Positions 44,852 through 52,704 of a stretch of DNA of 64,000 nucleotides are shown here, in pieces (within the stretch, counting starts at the first letter, position 1; every line of letters starts with the position of its first letter). The translations under genes were made by a program, and so were the position numbers. Below the pieces are notes generated by a model. It saw nothing but the letters and a program-made list of their open reading frames with translations. It did not search any database and was not told the origin of the DNA. The DNA comes from Streptomyces sp. Isolate_45 (GTDB lineage Bacteria > Actinomycetota > Actinomycetes > Streptomycetales > Streptomycetaceae): contig NZ_JANFAK020000012.1 in NCBI RefSeq assembly GCF_024721315.2, positions 35,307 to 99,306 of the forward strand, given 5' to 3'.

Positions 44852-47325
44852 GGAGGAGATTCAGGGCGAGGCTGCCGGTGGCGGTCGCGGCCGCGGTCGC
44901 GGTGCTGAGCACGATGGCGGCCACCGGTTCGCCGGCGACGGGGCCGGGGCCGTCCGCCGGCGAACGGGGCCCGGACAAGCCGACGATCCGGTACACCGAG
45001 TACGGGATCCCGCACATCATCGCCTCGAACTGGGAGGGGCTGGGTACGGGCTACGGATACGCGGCGGCCAAGGACAACATCTGCACCCTGGCCGACACCT
45101 ATCTGATGGTCAACGCCCAGAGGTCCCGTCATTTGGGGCCCGACGGCAGGGCGAGCCCCGGCCAGAACCAGAACGGTACGAGCAACCTCAACAGCGATCT
45201 GTACTTCCAGCGGATCAAGGACAACCGGGTGGTGGAGCGGCTGCTCGACCAGCCGGCTCCCAACGGGCCGGAGCCGGAGGTCAAGGAGGCCATTCGCGGC
45301 TACGTCCAGGGCTACAACAGGTACCTGACCGAGACGGGCGTGAACGACATCTCCGACCCGGCCTGTCGCGGCGCGGCCTGGGTGCGACCGATCACGGAGC
45401 TCGACGTCTACCGGCACGCGCACGCCGAGATCATCATGGGCAGCGCCGACCCGCTGCTGGAAGGCCAGGTGAACGCCGCTCCGCCGGGAGCCGCGGCGGC
45501 CGGCACGCGGCAGACGCCCTCAGCCGCGCCGGCGCCCGAGGAGACCGCGGCGAGGATCCGCGACGCCATGGCGGTGAGCCGGGAACAGAGCATGGGCAGC
45601 AACGCGTTGGCGGTCGGCTCGCAGGGCGTGTCGGGCGGCACCAGCATGATGCTGGCCAACCCGCACTTTCCGTGGCAGGGCAAGAACCGGATGTGGCAGA
45701 GCCAGCTGACGATCCCGGGAAAGCTCAATGTCTCCGGGGCGAGCCTGCTCGGACTCCCCGCGGTGAACATCGGCCACAACAACGACGTCGCCTGGAGCCA
45801 CACCGTCGCCACGGTGGCCCCGTTCGGGCTGTTCGACGTGCAGGTGGATCCGTTCAACCCGACCAACTACCTGGTCGACGGCGCCTGGGAACAGATGACC
45901 TCGCAGCAGGTCGGTGTCGACGTACGGAACGCGGACGGGTCCGTCGGCAGGGTCACCAGGACGCTGTGGTCCACGCGCTACGGCCCGATCACCACGTCGA
46001 TGCAGGGCCAGCCCCTGCCCTGGGTCGTCAGTGCGCACGCGGTGCGCGACGTGAACATGGACAACCTGCGGGCGCTCAACACCTGGTTCCGTCTCGACCA
46101 GGCCAAGGACGTCAACGACGTGGTGAGCGCCCTGGAGACCACACAGGGGGTCCCCTTCTTCAACACCGTCGCCTCCGACCGAGGGGGCAAAGCCCTGTAC
46201 GCGGACATCCAGGCGACCCCGAACATCACCGACGAGCACGCGCGGTCGTGCCTGACCCTGACCGGTCAGCTGCTGTTCAACCAGTCGCTGCGGCTGCCCA
46301 ATGTGCCGCCGATCTCCATATTCGACGGCAAGCGCAGCGAGTGCGATTGGCCCGACGACCCGAACGCGGTCGCGCCCGGACTGCTGGACCCGCACAAGCA
46401 ACCGCGGCTGATCCGGTCCGACTTCGTGGGCAACGCCAACGACAGCCCCTGGCTGGCCAATCCCGAGCAGCCGCTGTCCTTCCCCAGGGTGATGGGCGAC
46501 GCCGCGGCGCCCCGATCGCTGCGCACCCAGGAGCTGATCCTGACCGCGCAGAACCGGATCAACGGCACCGATGGCCTGCCGGGCAGGGGCTTCACGCCGC
46601 AGACCATGGGGCAGTTGCTGTTCGCCGACAACAGCAGGGCCGCCGACCTGGCCCTCAACGCGACCGTCTCGATGTGCCGGAGCCAGCCCTTCGGGCTCAT
46701 CCTGGTGGACGGCAACCTGGTGAACGTGAGCGAGGCGTGTCCGATCCTGGCGGCATGGACGGACCACGACTACACCGCGAACAGTCGGGGATCCCTGTTG
46801 TTCGCGAACTACTGGCACTTCCTGCTCAATGGACAGGGCGTCGAGAAGCTGCCGTGGCGGGTCCCCTTCGATCCCAAGGACCCGGTGCACACACCCAACT
46901 CGTTGGATTCCGGGCACTCCTCGGTCCGTGACGCGTTCGGCCGGGCCGTCCTCGCGATGCGCAGGGCGGGCATCGGTCTGAACGCCCCGTTGTCGGACGT
47001 CCAGAAGGTCACCCGCGGCGGCGAGCAGATCCCGATCCACGGCTCGATCAGCCAGCTGGGCGTGCTCAACGTGATCACTCCCGGTCAGGTGGACGGAAAG
47101 TCGGACGTCGTCTTCGGGTCGAGCTTCATCCAACAGGTGCTGTTCACCGCCGACGGCCCGCCGCAGGCGCTCTCCGTCATGGCCTACTCCCAGTCGGCCG
47201 ACCCGACCTCCCCGCACCACGCCGATCAGACCAAGCTGTTCTCGGCCGGCCAGTGGGTGACCGGGCGGTTCACCGAGGACCAGATCGCGGCCTCGCCCGC
47301 CCTGCGGGTGCGGGTCCTGGACTGA
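44845..47325 (+). CDS. Secreted penicillin-acylase-family hydrolase
   Basis: This 826-residue precursor has a signal peptide ([22 protein letters not shown]) and the Ntn-hydrolase layout of an alpha chain, spacer and beta chain. The cut and new nucleophile are Gly251-Ser252 in [37 protein letters not shown] and NVPPIS further support the family. Relatives are aculeacin/echinocandin and AHL acylases, which cleave amide-linked acyl chains from peptides or signals. AAGGA precedes the ATG. It is driven by a promoter with SARP-like repeats and followed by an esterase gene after 58 bp. Confidence 0.9.
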   Translation: MARRRFRARLPVAVAAAVAVLSTMAATGSPATGPGPSAGERGPDKPTIRYTEYGIPHIIASNWEGLGTGYGYAAAKDNICTLADTYLMVNAQRSRHLGPDGRASPGQNQNGTSNLNSDLYFQRIKDNRVVERLLDQPAPNGPEPEVKEAIRGYVQGYNRYLTETGVNDISDPACRGAAWVRPITELDVYRHAHAEIIMGSADPLLEGQVNAAPPGAAAAGTRQTPSAAPAPEETAARIRDAMAVSREQSMGSNALAVGSQGVSGGTSMMLANPHFPWQGKNRMWQSQLTIPGKLNVSGASLLGLPAVNIGHNNDVAWSHTVATVAPFGLFDVQVDPFNPTNYLVDGAWEQMTSQQVGVDVRNADGSVGRVTRTLWSTRYGPITTSMQGQPLPWVVSAHAVRDVNMDNLRALNTWFRLDQAKDVNDVVSALETTQGVPFFNTVASDRGGKALYADIQATPNITDEHARSCLTLTGQLLFNQSLRLPNVPPISIFDGKRSECDWPDDPNAVAPGLLDPHKQPRLIRSDFVGNANDSPWLANPEQPLSFPRVMGDAAAPRSLRTQELILTAQNRINGTDGLPGRGFTPQTMGQLLFADNSRAADLALNATVSMCRSQPFGLILVDGNLVNVSEACPILAAWTDHDYTANSRGSLLFANYWHFLLNGQGVEKLPWRVPFDPKDPVHTPNSLDSGHSSVRDAFGRAVLAMRRAGIGLNAPLSDVQKVTRGGEQIPIHGSISQLGVLNVITPGQVDGKSDVVFGSSFIQQVLFTADGPPQALSVMAYSQSADPTSPHHADQTKLFSAGQWVTGRFTEDQIAASPALRVRVLD

Positions 47326-47383
47326 GTCCGCTTCCCGACACGTTCCGCGCAGCGCGACGACCGAGCTCACGAGGGGAAACACA

Positions 47384-48460
47384 GTGAAGAAGACATCGCA
47401 TTGGTGGCGCACGGCCGTGGCATGGATGGTCGCCGCCGCGGCCGTCGTCGCGCCGGCCGGTTCGGCGCAGGCCTCCGACGGCGCCGCGCCGCCGCCGATG
47501 GGCAACGGCTTCGGCCTGACCCAGGTCGCGCCGGCGGCGGGAAGCGCCACCAACTTCCACCTCACGGTGACCACGCCCGAGGTCGCGGGAGAGCAACACA
47601 TCAAGATCATCCTGCCGAGCGGCTACTACGACGACCCGGGCAGGCGCTACCCGGTGATGTACTTCCTGCACGGTTCGCCCGACGATCCGATCCAGCAGAA
47701 CTATCCGGCGCTGTCCATGTCGGACTCCATGATCACGGTGATCCCGGACGGCGGCGCCCGGGGCTGGTACGCCAACTGGCTCAACCAGAGGACCGCGGCC
47801 GGTGCCCAGAACTGGGAGAATTTCCACCTCAAGCAGGTGATCCCGTTCATCGACGCGAACCTGCGGACCATCGCCACCAAGAAGGCCAGGGCCATCGCCG
47901 GCATCTCCATGGGCGGGTTCGGGGCCTTCCACTACGCCCAGGCCCGTCCCGACCTGTTCAGCCAGACCGCGTCCCTGTCCGGGGACATCGACCTGTCGGC
48001 CCGGTCCATGGACCTGCGGCTGGCCGTCGTCGCCTCCCTCATCGACGCGACGGGCGCGCTCTGCGGCTCGGCCTCCGGAGCCTGCGACCCCAACGACTCC
48101 CCCTACAAGCCGGCCGTGGACAGTGACGCCGCCTTCGGCTCGCCCTACCCGGTGTTCAACGTCGACTGGCGGTGGAACGAGGTCGACCCGTCACAGCACA
48201 TGGACAGGCTCGCCGGGATCGGGGTCTCCATCTACACGGGCAACGGAGGCGGCTCGCCCCTGCAACCGGAGTTCTGGATCCAGGGCGCGGCCCAGAACGT
48301 CAAGGCCCGGATGGACGCCCTGGGCATGCCGTACTACTACGTCAACTACGGGGACGGCTCTTCCTGGGGCACCCGCTGCGACGGCGGGCACAACTCCGGC
48401 TGTTGGGAACAGGACCTCCGGGACCTGATTCCCAGGCTGGAAAGGGCCTTCGCCTCCTGA
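47384..48460 (+). CDS. Secreted esterase, antigen-85/esterase D-like alpha/beta hydrolase
   Basis: This 358-residue precursor has a signal peptide ending near AQA and an alpha/beta hydrolase fold. YPVMYFLHGSPDD is the oxyanion strand, and the nucleophile is Ser175 in GISMGGFGAFHYA; the final His is in CDGGHNSGCW. The group includes antigen-85-type and esterase D relatives that act on acyl esters. It probably belongs to the acylase transcription unit (58-bp gap, no promoter seen). A large hairpin follows at 48532. Confidence 0.85.
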   Translation: MKKTSHWWRTAVAWMVAAAAVVAPAGSAQASDGAAPPPMGNGFGLTQVAPAAGSATNFHLTVTTPEVAGEQHIKIILPSGYYDDPGRRYPVMYFLHGSPDDPIQQNYPALSMSDSMITVIPDGGARGWYANWLNQRTAAGAQNWENFHLKQVIPFIDANLRTIATKKARAIAGISMGGFGAFHYAQARPDLFSQTASLSGDIDLSARSMDLRLAVVASLIDATGALCGSASGACDPNDSPYKPAVDSDAAFGSPYPVFNVDWRWNEVDPSQHMDRLAGIGVSIYTGNGGGSPLQPEFWIQGAAQNVKARMDALGMPYYYVNYGDGSSWGTRCDGGHNSGCWEQDLRDLIPRLERAFAS

Positions 48461-48531
48461 CGCGACAGCGGCGGGGCCGAGCGCCGGCCCGTCGTACGTC
48501 GTCGCACGTCGCACGTCGTTCGCCGCCCGCC

Positions 48532-48589
48532 GTCGTCCGCCGTCGCCCCACCCGCAGTCGGTGCGGAGCACGGGGCGACGGCGGACGGC
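48532..48589. terminator. Large hairpin between convergent genes
   Basis: GTCCGCCGTCGCCCC (48535-48549) and GGGGCGACGGCGGAC (48572-48586) pair perfectly over 15 bp, with further pairs outside and an inner CCGCA/TGCGG stem. It stands between the esterase gene and the convergent maleylpyruvate-isomerase-family gene and likely ends both. Confidence 0.7.
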
Positions 48590-48671
48590 TTTCGCCCTTG
48601 AACAGCGGGCCCGCGGCCGGCCGCCCGCAGGGACGCGCGCACGACCGACAGCTCCGTCGCAAGTGCGCGTT

Positions 48672-49445
48672 CTACGCGTTCGGGTCCCAGTCCGCGAGCT
48701 GCTCCATCGGCTCGGTGTCGCCGGTGGTCTCCAGACCGTCGAGCGGGACGCGGTCGTAGAAGTAGAGGACCAGTTCGCTCGCTGCGCCTCGCATCACCAT
48801 GTCGCCCGGCTCCGCGTCGGCGGCGAGGTCATCGCAGCGGACGCCATCGGCATTGAGGGTCAGTCGCCAGGAGCGGCCCTCGGTCGTGTGCAGGTCGATG
48901 GTCGCCGGCTTGAACGGCCATGGGACGGTCGTCGCCGAGACGGTCGTCAGGAACTCGTCGACGCCCTCGACCGCGACGTCCGTCGGCAGCGGCTCCGCGA
49001 CCCCCTGGACGAGCTGCGCGTCGTAGGTGTGGACCGCGAACTCCTGGATCTGGTGCCGGGCCACGGCTCCGCTGGTCTGCGGGGCCTGCGAGCGGCCCCA
49101 CCAGGTCCAGCAGCCGCGGTCCGGGCCGGCCTCGCGCATCGCGTCGAGCATGAGTTCGGTCGACTCGGCGAGCCAGGCGTCCAGGGCTTCGCGGTCGCGG
49201 GGCGCGGTCGGGGCGCCCTTCGGGTCCGTCCTCGCCGGGGGCTCGGCGCCCGGGCCCGCCGCGACGATGGCGGCCTGGCGGCGGCGACCGTCGCCGATGT
49301 GCTGTGCCAATTCGCGCAGCGTCCAGTCCGGGCAGGTCGGGACCTGGACGTCAAGGTCGAGGGCGGACGCGATCGCGGCGCGGAACGCGGCCGAGCGGTC
49401 CTCGATCAGCCGCAGGACCTCGGGAAACTCCAAAATGTTTTGCAC
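48672..49445 (-). CDS. Maleylpyruvate isomerase-family mycothiol-dependent enzyme
   Basis: This 257-residue protein has the DinB-like helical N-domain (VPTCPDWTLRELAQHIGDGRRRQAAIV) with the conserved His, and the C-terminal domain (WRLTLNADGVRCDDLAAD and MRGAASELVLYFYDRVP). It belongs to the mycothiol-dependent maleylpyruvate isomerase-like group, common in actinobacteria; most members lack a proven substrate. It begins at a GTG. It is convergent with the esterase gene and on the same strand as the decayed lectin gene upstream, 140 bp away. Confidence 0.8.
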   Translation of the reverse strand: MQNILEFPEVLRLIEDRSAAFRAAIASALDLDVQVPTCPDWTLRELAQHIGDGRRRQAAIVAAGPGAEPPARTDPKGAPTAPRDREALDAWLAESTELMLDAMREAGPDRGCWTWWGRSQAPQTSGAVARHQIQEFAVHTYDAQLVQGVAEPLPTDVAVEGVDEFLTTVSATTVPWPFKPATIDLHTTEGRSWRLTLNADGVRCDDLAADAEPGDMVMRGAASELVLYFYDRVPLDGLETTGDTEPMEQLADWDPNA

Positions 49446-49585
49446 ATCGGGTGTGTATCACGGCGCTCCGGCCGCCCGGTAGCGAATTTGTCGGACGAAC
49501 GCCTCGACGGCCGGGCGGATGTCCGTCTCGTCCAACCGGTTCCGGCCCGCCACCGCCCACCCGGTCAACGCTCCCGGTCAGAGGG

Positions 49586-50186
49586 CTAGTTGATCGCGGG
49601 GCCGGCGTCGTTCAGCCAGGTCCACTGATCCGACCAGGTGGCGAACCCGCTCTGCCACCGGTGGTGGACGCCGAGGCGGCCGGTGCCGAAGACCTCGATG
49701 CGGCCGTCGGCGTTGTTGCCCGCGCCGATCCGGGTGCACCACCCGGCCCGAGGTGTACGGGTGCTTGGGACCGCCGCCCATGCCGGACCACAGCGCATTG
49801 GCGATGAGCACCGCGTCACCGGCCTTCAGCCGTTGCTCCCGACTGCCCCACCAGTCCTGCTGCTGGAACAACCCGAGGCTGGTGTGGTCGACGGCCTGGG
49901 AGTAGTTGTTCATGCTGGTTTCCACGATGATCGTTGCGATGGCGATCGCCGCGGCTCTCGGGTTGAGACCCCGTTCCTCGACGGCCTGCGTGACCATCCG
50001 CGCACAGGACACCTTGTGGGCGTCGAGGTAGCCGGCCATCTTCGCGTTCAGCTGCGGGTTGAGCTGAGCGGCCACCTTGCCACGGAGTGCCTTCCCGTCG
50101 CGAAGTGGAGTCCGCGGAGGCGGAATTCGGTCGGCGGTGACAGTAGGCGGCGCCAATGAAATACCGATGGAATCGGGGTATTTCAT
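49586..50186 (-). pseudogene. Lysozyme-like plus PLL-lectin gene with a frameshift
   Basis: One frame reads MKYPDSIGISLAPPTV, then AAIAIATIIVETSMNN and DHTSLGLFQQQDWW, like the soluble lysozyme-type domain common in Streptomyces, and ends KHPYTSGRVVH. A second frame continues RIGAGNNADGRIEVFGTGRLG and FATWSDQWTWLNDAGPAIN, a PLL-lectin repeat, to a stop at 49586. Removing one base in the G-run at 49732-49734 joins them. No signal peptide is seen and the start abuts the promoter of the 50244 gene. As in the other lectin gene, it may be decayed or misread. Confidence 0.55.
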
Positions 50187-50213
50187 CGAGATGTCATCGG
50201 GCGGTGCCACTTT
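50183..50213 (+). promoter_or_regulatory. SARP-type direct repeats upstream of the PE-PPE-like gene
   Basis: TCATCGA (50183-50189) and TCATCGG (50194-50200) have an 11-bp period; 7 bp later comes CACTTT, a weak -10 box. The geometry is exactly that of the acylase promoter at 44770. Confidence 0.6.
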
Positions 50214-50243
50214 CGTGCGGTAGCGACGAAAGGGGAGGAACGA

Positions 50244-50903
50244 ATGCGGGCAAGAAGGATCGGGGCCGTCATGGCCGGGCTGCTGTTGACGGCCGGGATC
50301 TCGCCGGCACAGGGGTCCACGGCGCAAGCGGCGGCGACGGCTTCGTGCGAGGGCACCTACACGATCGTCGTGGGTGGCACGGGAAGCTCGTGGAACAACG
50401 ACAACTTCACCGGCAACATCCAGCAGCACGTCGGCTACCCCACCCAGATCCCCAACGGCGCGAGCGCCCGCGCCGGGGTGAACGAGCTGAACCGGCTGGT
50501 CCGTGACCAGCGCGCCGCGTGTCCCGACCAGCACGTCAAAATGGGCGGGTACTCCCTGGGCGCCGCGGTGGTGCACATCTGGGTCACCGAGAACTGGCGG
50601 ACGTTCGGCAACGTCAACGCCGTCCTCGTCTCGGACCCGAAGCGGCAGGGCGGTCCCGGAGCCAACGGCGGCGCCGTGCCCTTCGGCGGTTTCGTGGGCT
50701 TCCCCCTCGCGGGAGCGGACCGCTACTTCGGCAACGTGCCGGTCAAGACGATCTGCCACTGGGATTACGTCTGCGACGAGTCCGCCGGCATTTGGACCTA
50801 CCCGGGCAACCACATGAACAACTACCCCAACGACTTCAACATGGACCACCACAACGACAGCGCCAACGAGCAGTGGTACAACGGCGCGTGGTACCCCGCG
50901 TAA
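50244..50903 (+). CDS. Secreted PE-PPE/cutinase-like alpha/beta hydrolase
   Basis: This 219-residue precursor has a signal peptide ending TAQAAA. The mature part is a small alpha/beta hydrolase with Ser104 in GGYSLGAAVVH, Asp in CDESAG and His later in NHMNNYP, as in PE-PPE domain and cutinase-like lipases. The start has a strong GGGGAGGA site. It carries the same SARP-like box as the acylase operon. Its stop codon is directly next to the stop of the convergent SARP gene (50903/50904). Confidence 0.8.
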   Translation: MRARRIGAVMAGLLLTAGISPAQGSTAQAAATASCEGTYTIVVGGTGSSWNNDNFTGNIQQHVGYPTQIPNGASARAGVNELNRLVRDQRAACPDQHVKMGGYSLGAAVVHIWVTENWRTFGNVNAVLVSDPKRQGGPGANGGAVPFGGFVGFPLAGADRYFGNVPVKTICHWDYVCDESAGIWTYPGNHMNNYPNDFNMDHHNDSANEQWYNGAWYPA

Positions 50904-51986
50904 TCACGGACGGGTCGATCCGGCCGCGGTGACGGGGCCGAGGCCGGACTCGTCACCGCGCAGGATCATCTGGTGGGTCCTCCGCAGCATCCGGCTCGGA
51001 GCCACCCCCAGGTCGTCGGCCAGCCGGCGGCGGGCGCCGTCGAACACGGTCAACGCGTCAGCCTGCCGGCCGTTGCGGTACAGCGCCCGCATCAACATCG
51101 CGGCCAACGGCTCGTTCAGGGGGTGCGCCACGGACAGGGCGAACAACTCGGCGATCACCTCCGAGTCCTGACCCAGCCGCAGCTGCCAGTCCAACTTCCG
51201 CTGGGCGAGGGCGATCCGGCGCTCGGTGAGTCGTAGCCGCTCCAGTTCGGCGAGCGGCCCGGGCAAACCGGCCAGCGGCTCCCCACGGAACAAGCCCAGC
51301 GCCCGGGCGCACAGACGGACCGCCTCGGGCGGCTCCCCCGCCCGCTCGGCCGTCCCGATGTCGGCGACGAGCTCCGCCAGACGTGCCACGTCCACGTCGA
51401 CCGCGCCGGGGACCAGTTGGTAGCCGCGCCGGGCCGGCCCGATGACCGAGTCCGGACCGTCCCCGGAGCGCAGGGACTTGCGCAACCGGTAGATGTACAC
51501 GGGCACCACGTTCGCGACCGGCGGCTCCATCCCCCACACGTCGTCGAGCAGTTCCTGCTGACTGAGCGGCCGCCCCGCGCACAGCGCCAGCGCCGCCAGT
51601 ACGGCCTGCTGCCGCAGGTGCCCCAGGTTCAGGCTCCGCCCGTCCCGCCACGCCTGCAGGGGACCGAGCAGGGAGATCCGTACCGTCGGCCCGGGGGTCC
51701 GACCCGCGGTGGTCGGCGCCACGGTTCGCACCGGCCGGGGACGCGGGCCGCGCCCGGGGACGGTCAGCCCGCAGTCGAAGGCGTGCACGATCGCCGCGGC
51801 CCGGTCGCGCAGACCGAGCTTCACCAGGATCCGCGCGAGGTGTTGGGCCACGGTCTCCTCGGGGATGGCGAGCGCGGCGGCGACCTCGTCGTCCCGCATG
51901 CCGCAGCCGACCGCGGAGAGCACTTCGCGCTCCCGGTTCCCGAGCACCGTGGCGCTCTGGTGGTCGGTCGTGGCCGTCGTCGGCAT
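50904..51986 (-). CDS. LuxR-HTH plus SARP regulator
   Basis: This 360-residue regulator has an unusual order. A LuxR-type HTH comes first (about 15-75: GNREREVLSAVGCGMRDDEVAAALAIPEETVAQHLARILVKL), then a SARP OmpR-like winged helix (about 100-190: ISLLGPLQAWRDGRSLNLGHLRQQAVLAALAL, YIYRLRKSLR) and a BTAD domain (about 200-350). There is no ATPase or TPR extension as in AfsR. ATG 51986 has GGGGAGC upstream. It lies beside a gene and close to an operon with identical SARP boxes, so it is the likely activator. It could also act on the NRPS genes. Confidence 0.85.
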   Translation of the reverse strand: MPTTATTDHQSATVLGNREREVLSAVGCGMRDDEVAAALAIPEETVAQHLARILVKLGLRDRAAAIVHAFDCGLTVPGRGPRPRPVRTVAPTTAGRTPGPTVRISLLGPLQAWRDGRSLNLGHLRQQAVLAALALCAGRPLSQQELLDDVWGMEPPVANVVPVYIYRLRKSLRSGDGPDSVIGPARRGYQLVPGAVDVDVARLAELVADIGTAERAGEPPEAVRLCARALGLFRGEPLAGLPGPLAELERLRLTERRIALAQRKLDWQLRLGQDSEVIAELFALSVAHPLNEPLAAMLMRALYRNGRQADALTVFDGARRRLADDLGVAPSRMLRRTHQMILRGDESGLGPVTAAGSTRP

Positions 51987-52391
51987 CGCTGCTCCCCGGG
52001 CTCCGGACAGGTCGGTCTGGCGGGCGCCGTCGACAAGGTAGGGCGGTCGGCCCCGGTCGGGGCATCCGGAACGATCCGGAGTGACACGCGTACGCGGCCG
52101 GTGGCGGCGGCGCGACCGGTCATGCCTCACGGGCATCGGCTCGGTTTCCGCGCCGAGACGCCCTCATGGCTCTCGATCGGTGACGGCCGGTTCCTCCTGA
52201 TCGTCGACCTGCTGACGGCCGCGGATGTGCGACAGCGAACCCTTCGCTCTCGATCCCAGATGCGGTCGCCAAGATTCCGGTTGGGTGAATCGTGACGCTC
52301 CGTCAATGCGGTTCTTGGTTACGGAGGTTCGGGCGAAAGCCCGCCCGGCCCGGCGTGCACATGACGGTCGATTCCGGGCCATGGTCAACCC
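51987..52391. other. Intergenic region upstream of the SARP gene
   Basis: Holds the promoter area of the SARP gene on the minus strand. No reading frame is convincing. AT-richer sequence begins near 52260, marking the approach to the NRPS promoter. Confidence 0.4.
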
Positions 52392-52440
52392 TTGACGGTG
52401 TGTGGGTGTTGTGCGAATCTCTCGACAGGTCTGGACCAAT
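52392..52440 (+). promoter_or_regulatory. NRPS promoter with a DasR-like dre box
   Basis: TTGACG (52392-52397), 17 bp, then GAATCT (52415-52420, weak) suggest a promoter. Directly after it, ACAGGTCTGGACCAAT (52425-52440) matches the DasR dre consensus ACTGGTCTAGACCACT at 13 of 16 positions, placing a repressor site at the transcription start. A leader of about 280 nt then reaches the NRPS ATG at 52705. Confidence 0.5.
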
Positions 52441-52704
52441 TGTCTTCATCCGGCGGGGGTCCGAGCCACCGAACACCTCGGGGAACCCGGGATGTCCGGT
52501 GGTCCTGACCGCTCACGGCCGTAGGCCGGCCCCCGGGGGTGGGCCGGACACCACACGATGGCCGGAACCGACACCCAACCCGTTTGCCGCAGCCTGCCGT
52601 TGCCGTCCCGAACCTCGACGTGCGGTAGCCCGCGCCCAAGGCCGCGTCCGCACTTCCACCGTGCCGCTCCTCCGTTCCGCTCCGACGTCCTAAGTGAGCC
52701 GCCG

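Noticed and set aside
52292..52693. Plus-strand open frame before the NRPS genes
   Set aside because: It overlaps the predicted promoter and dre box, has Arg/Pro-rich composition and matches no family. An MbtH-like protein was looked for and is not here.
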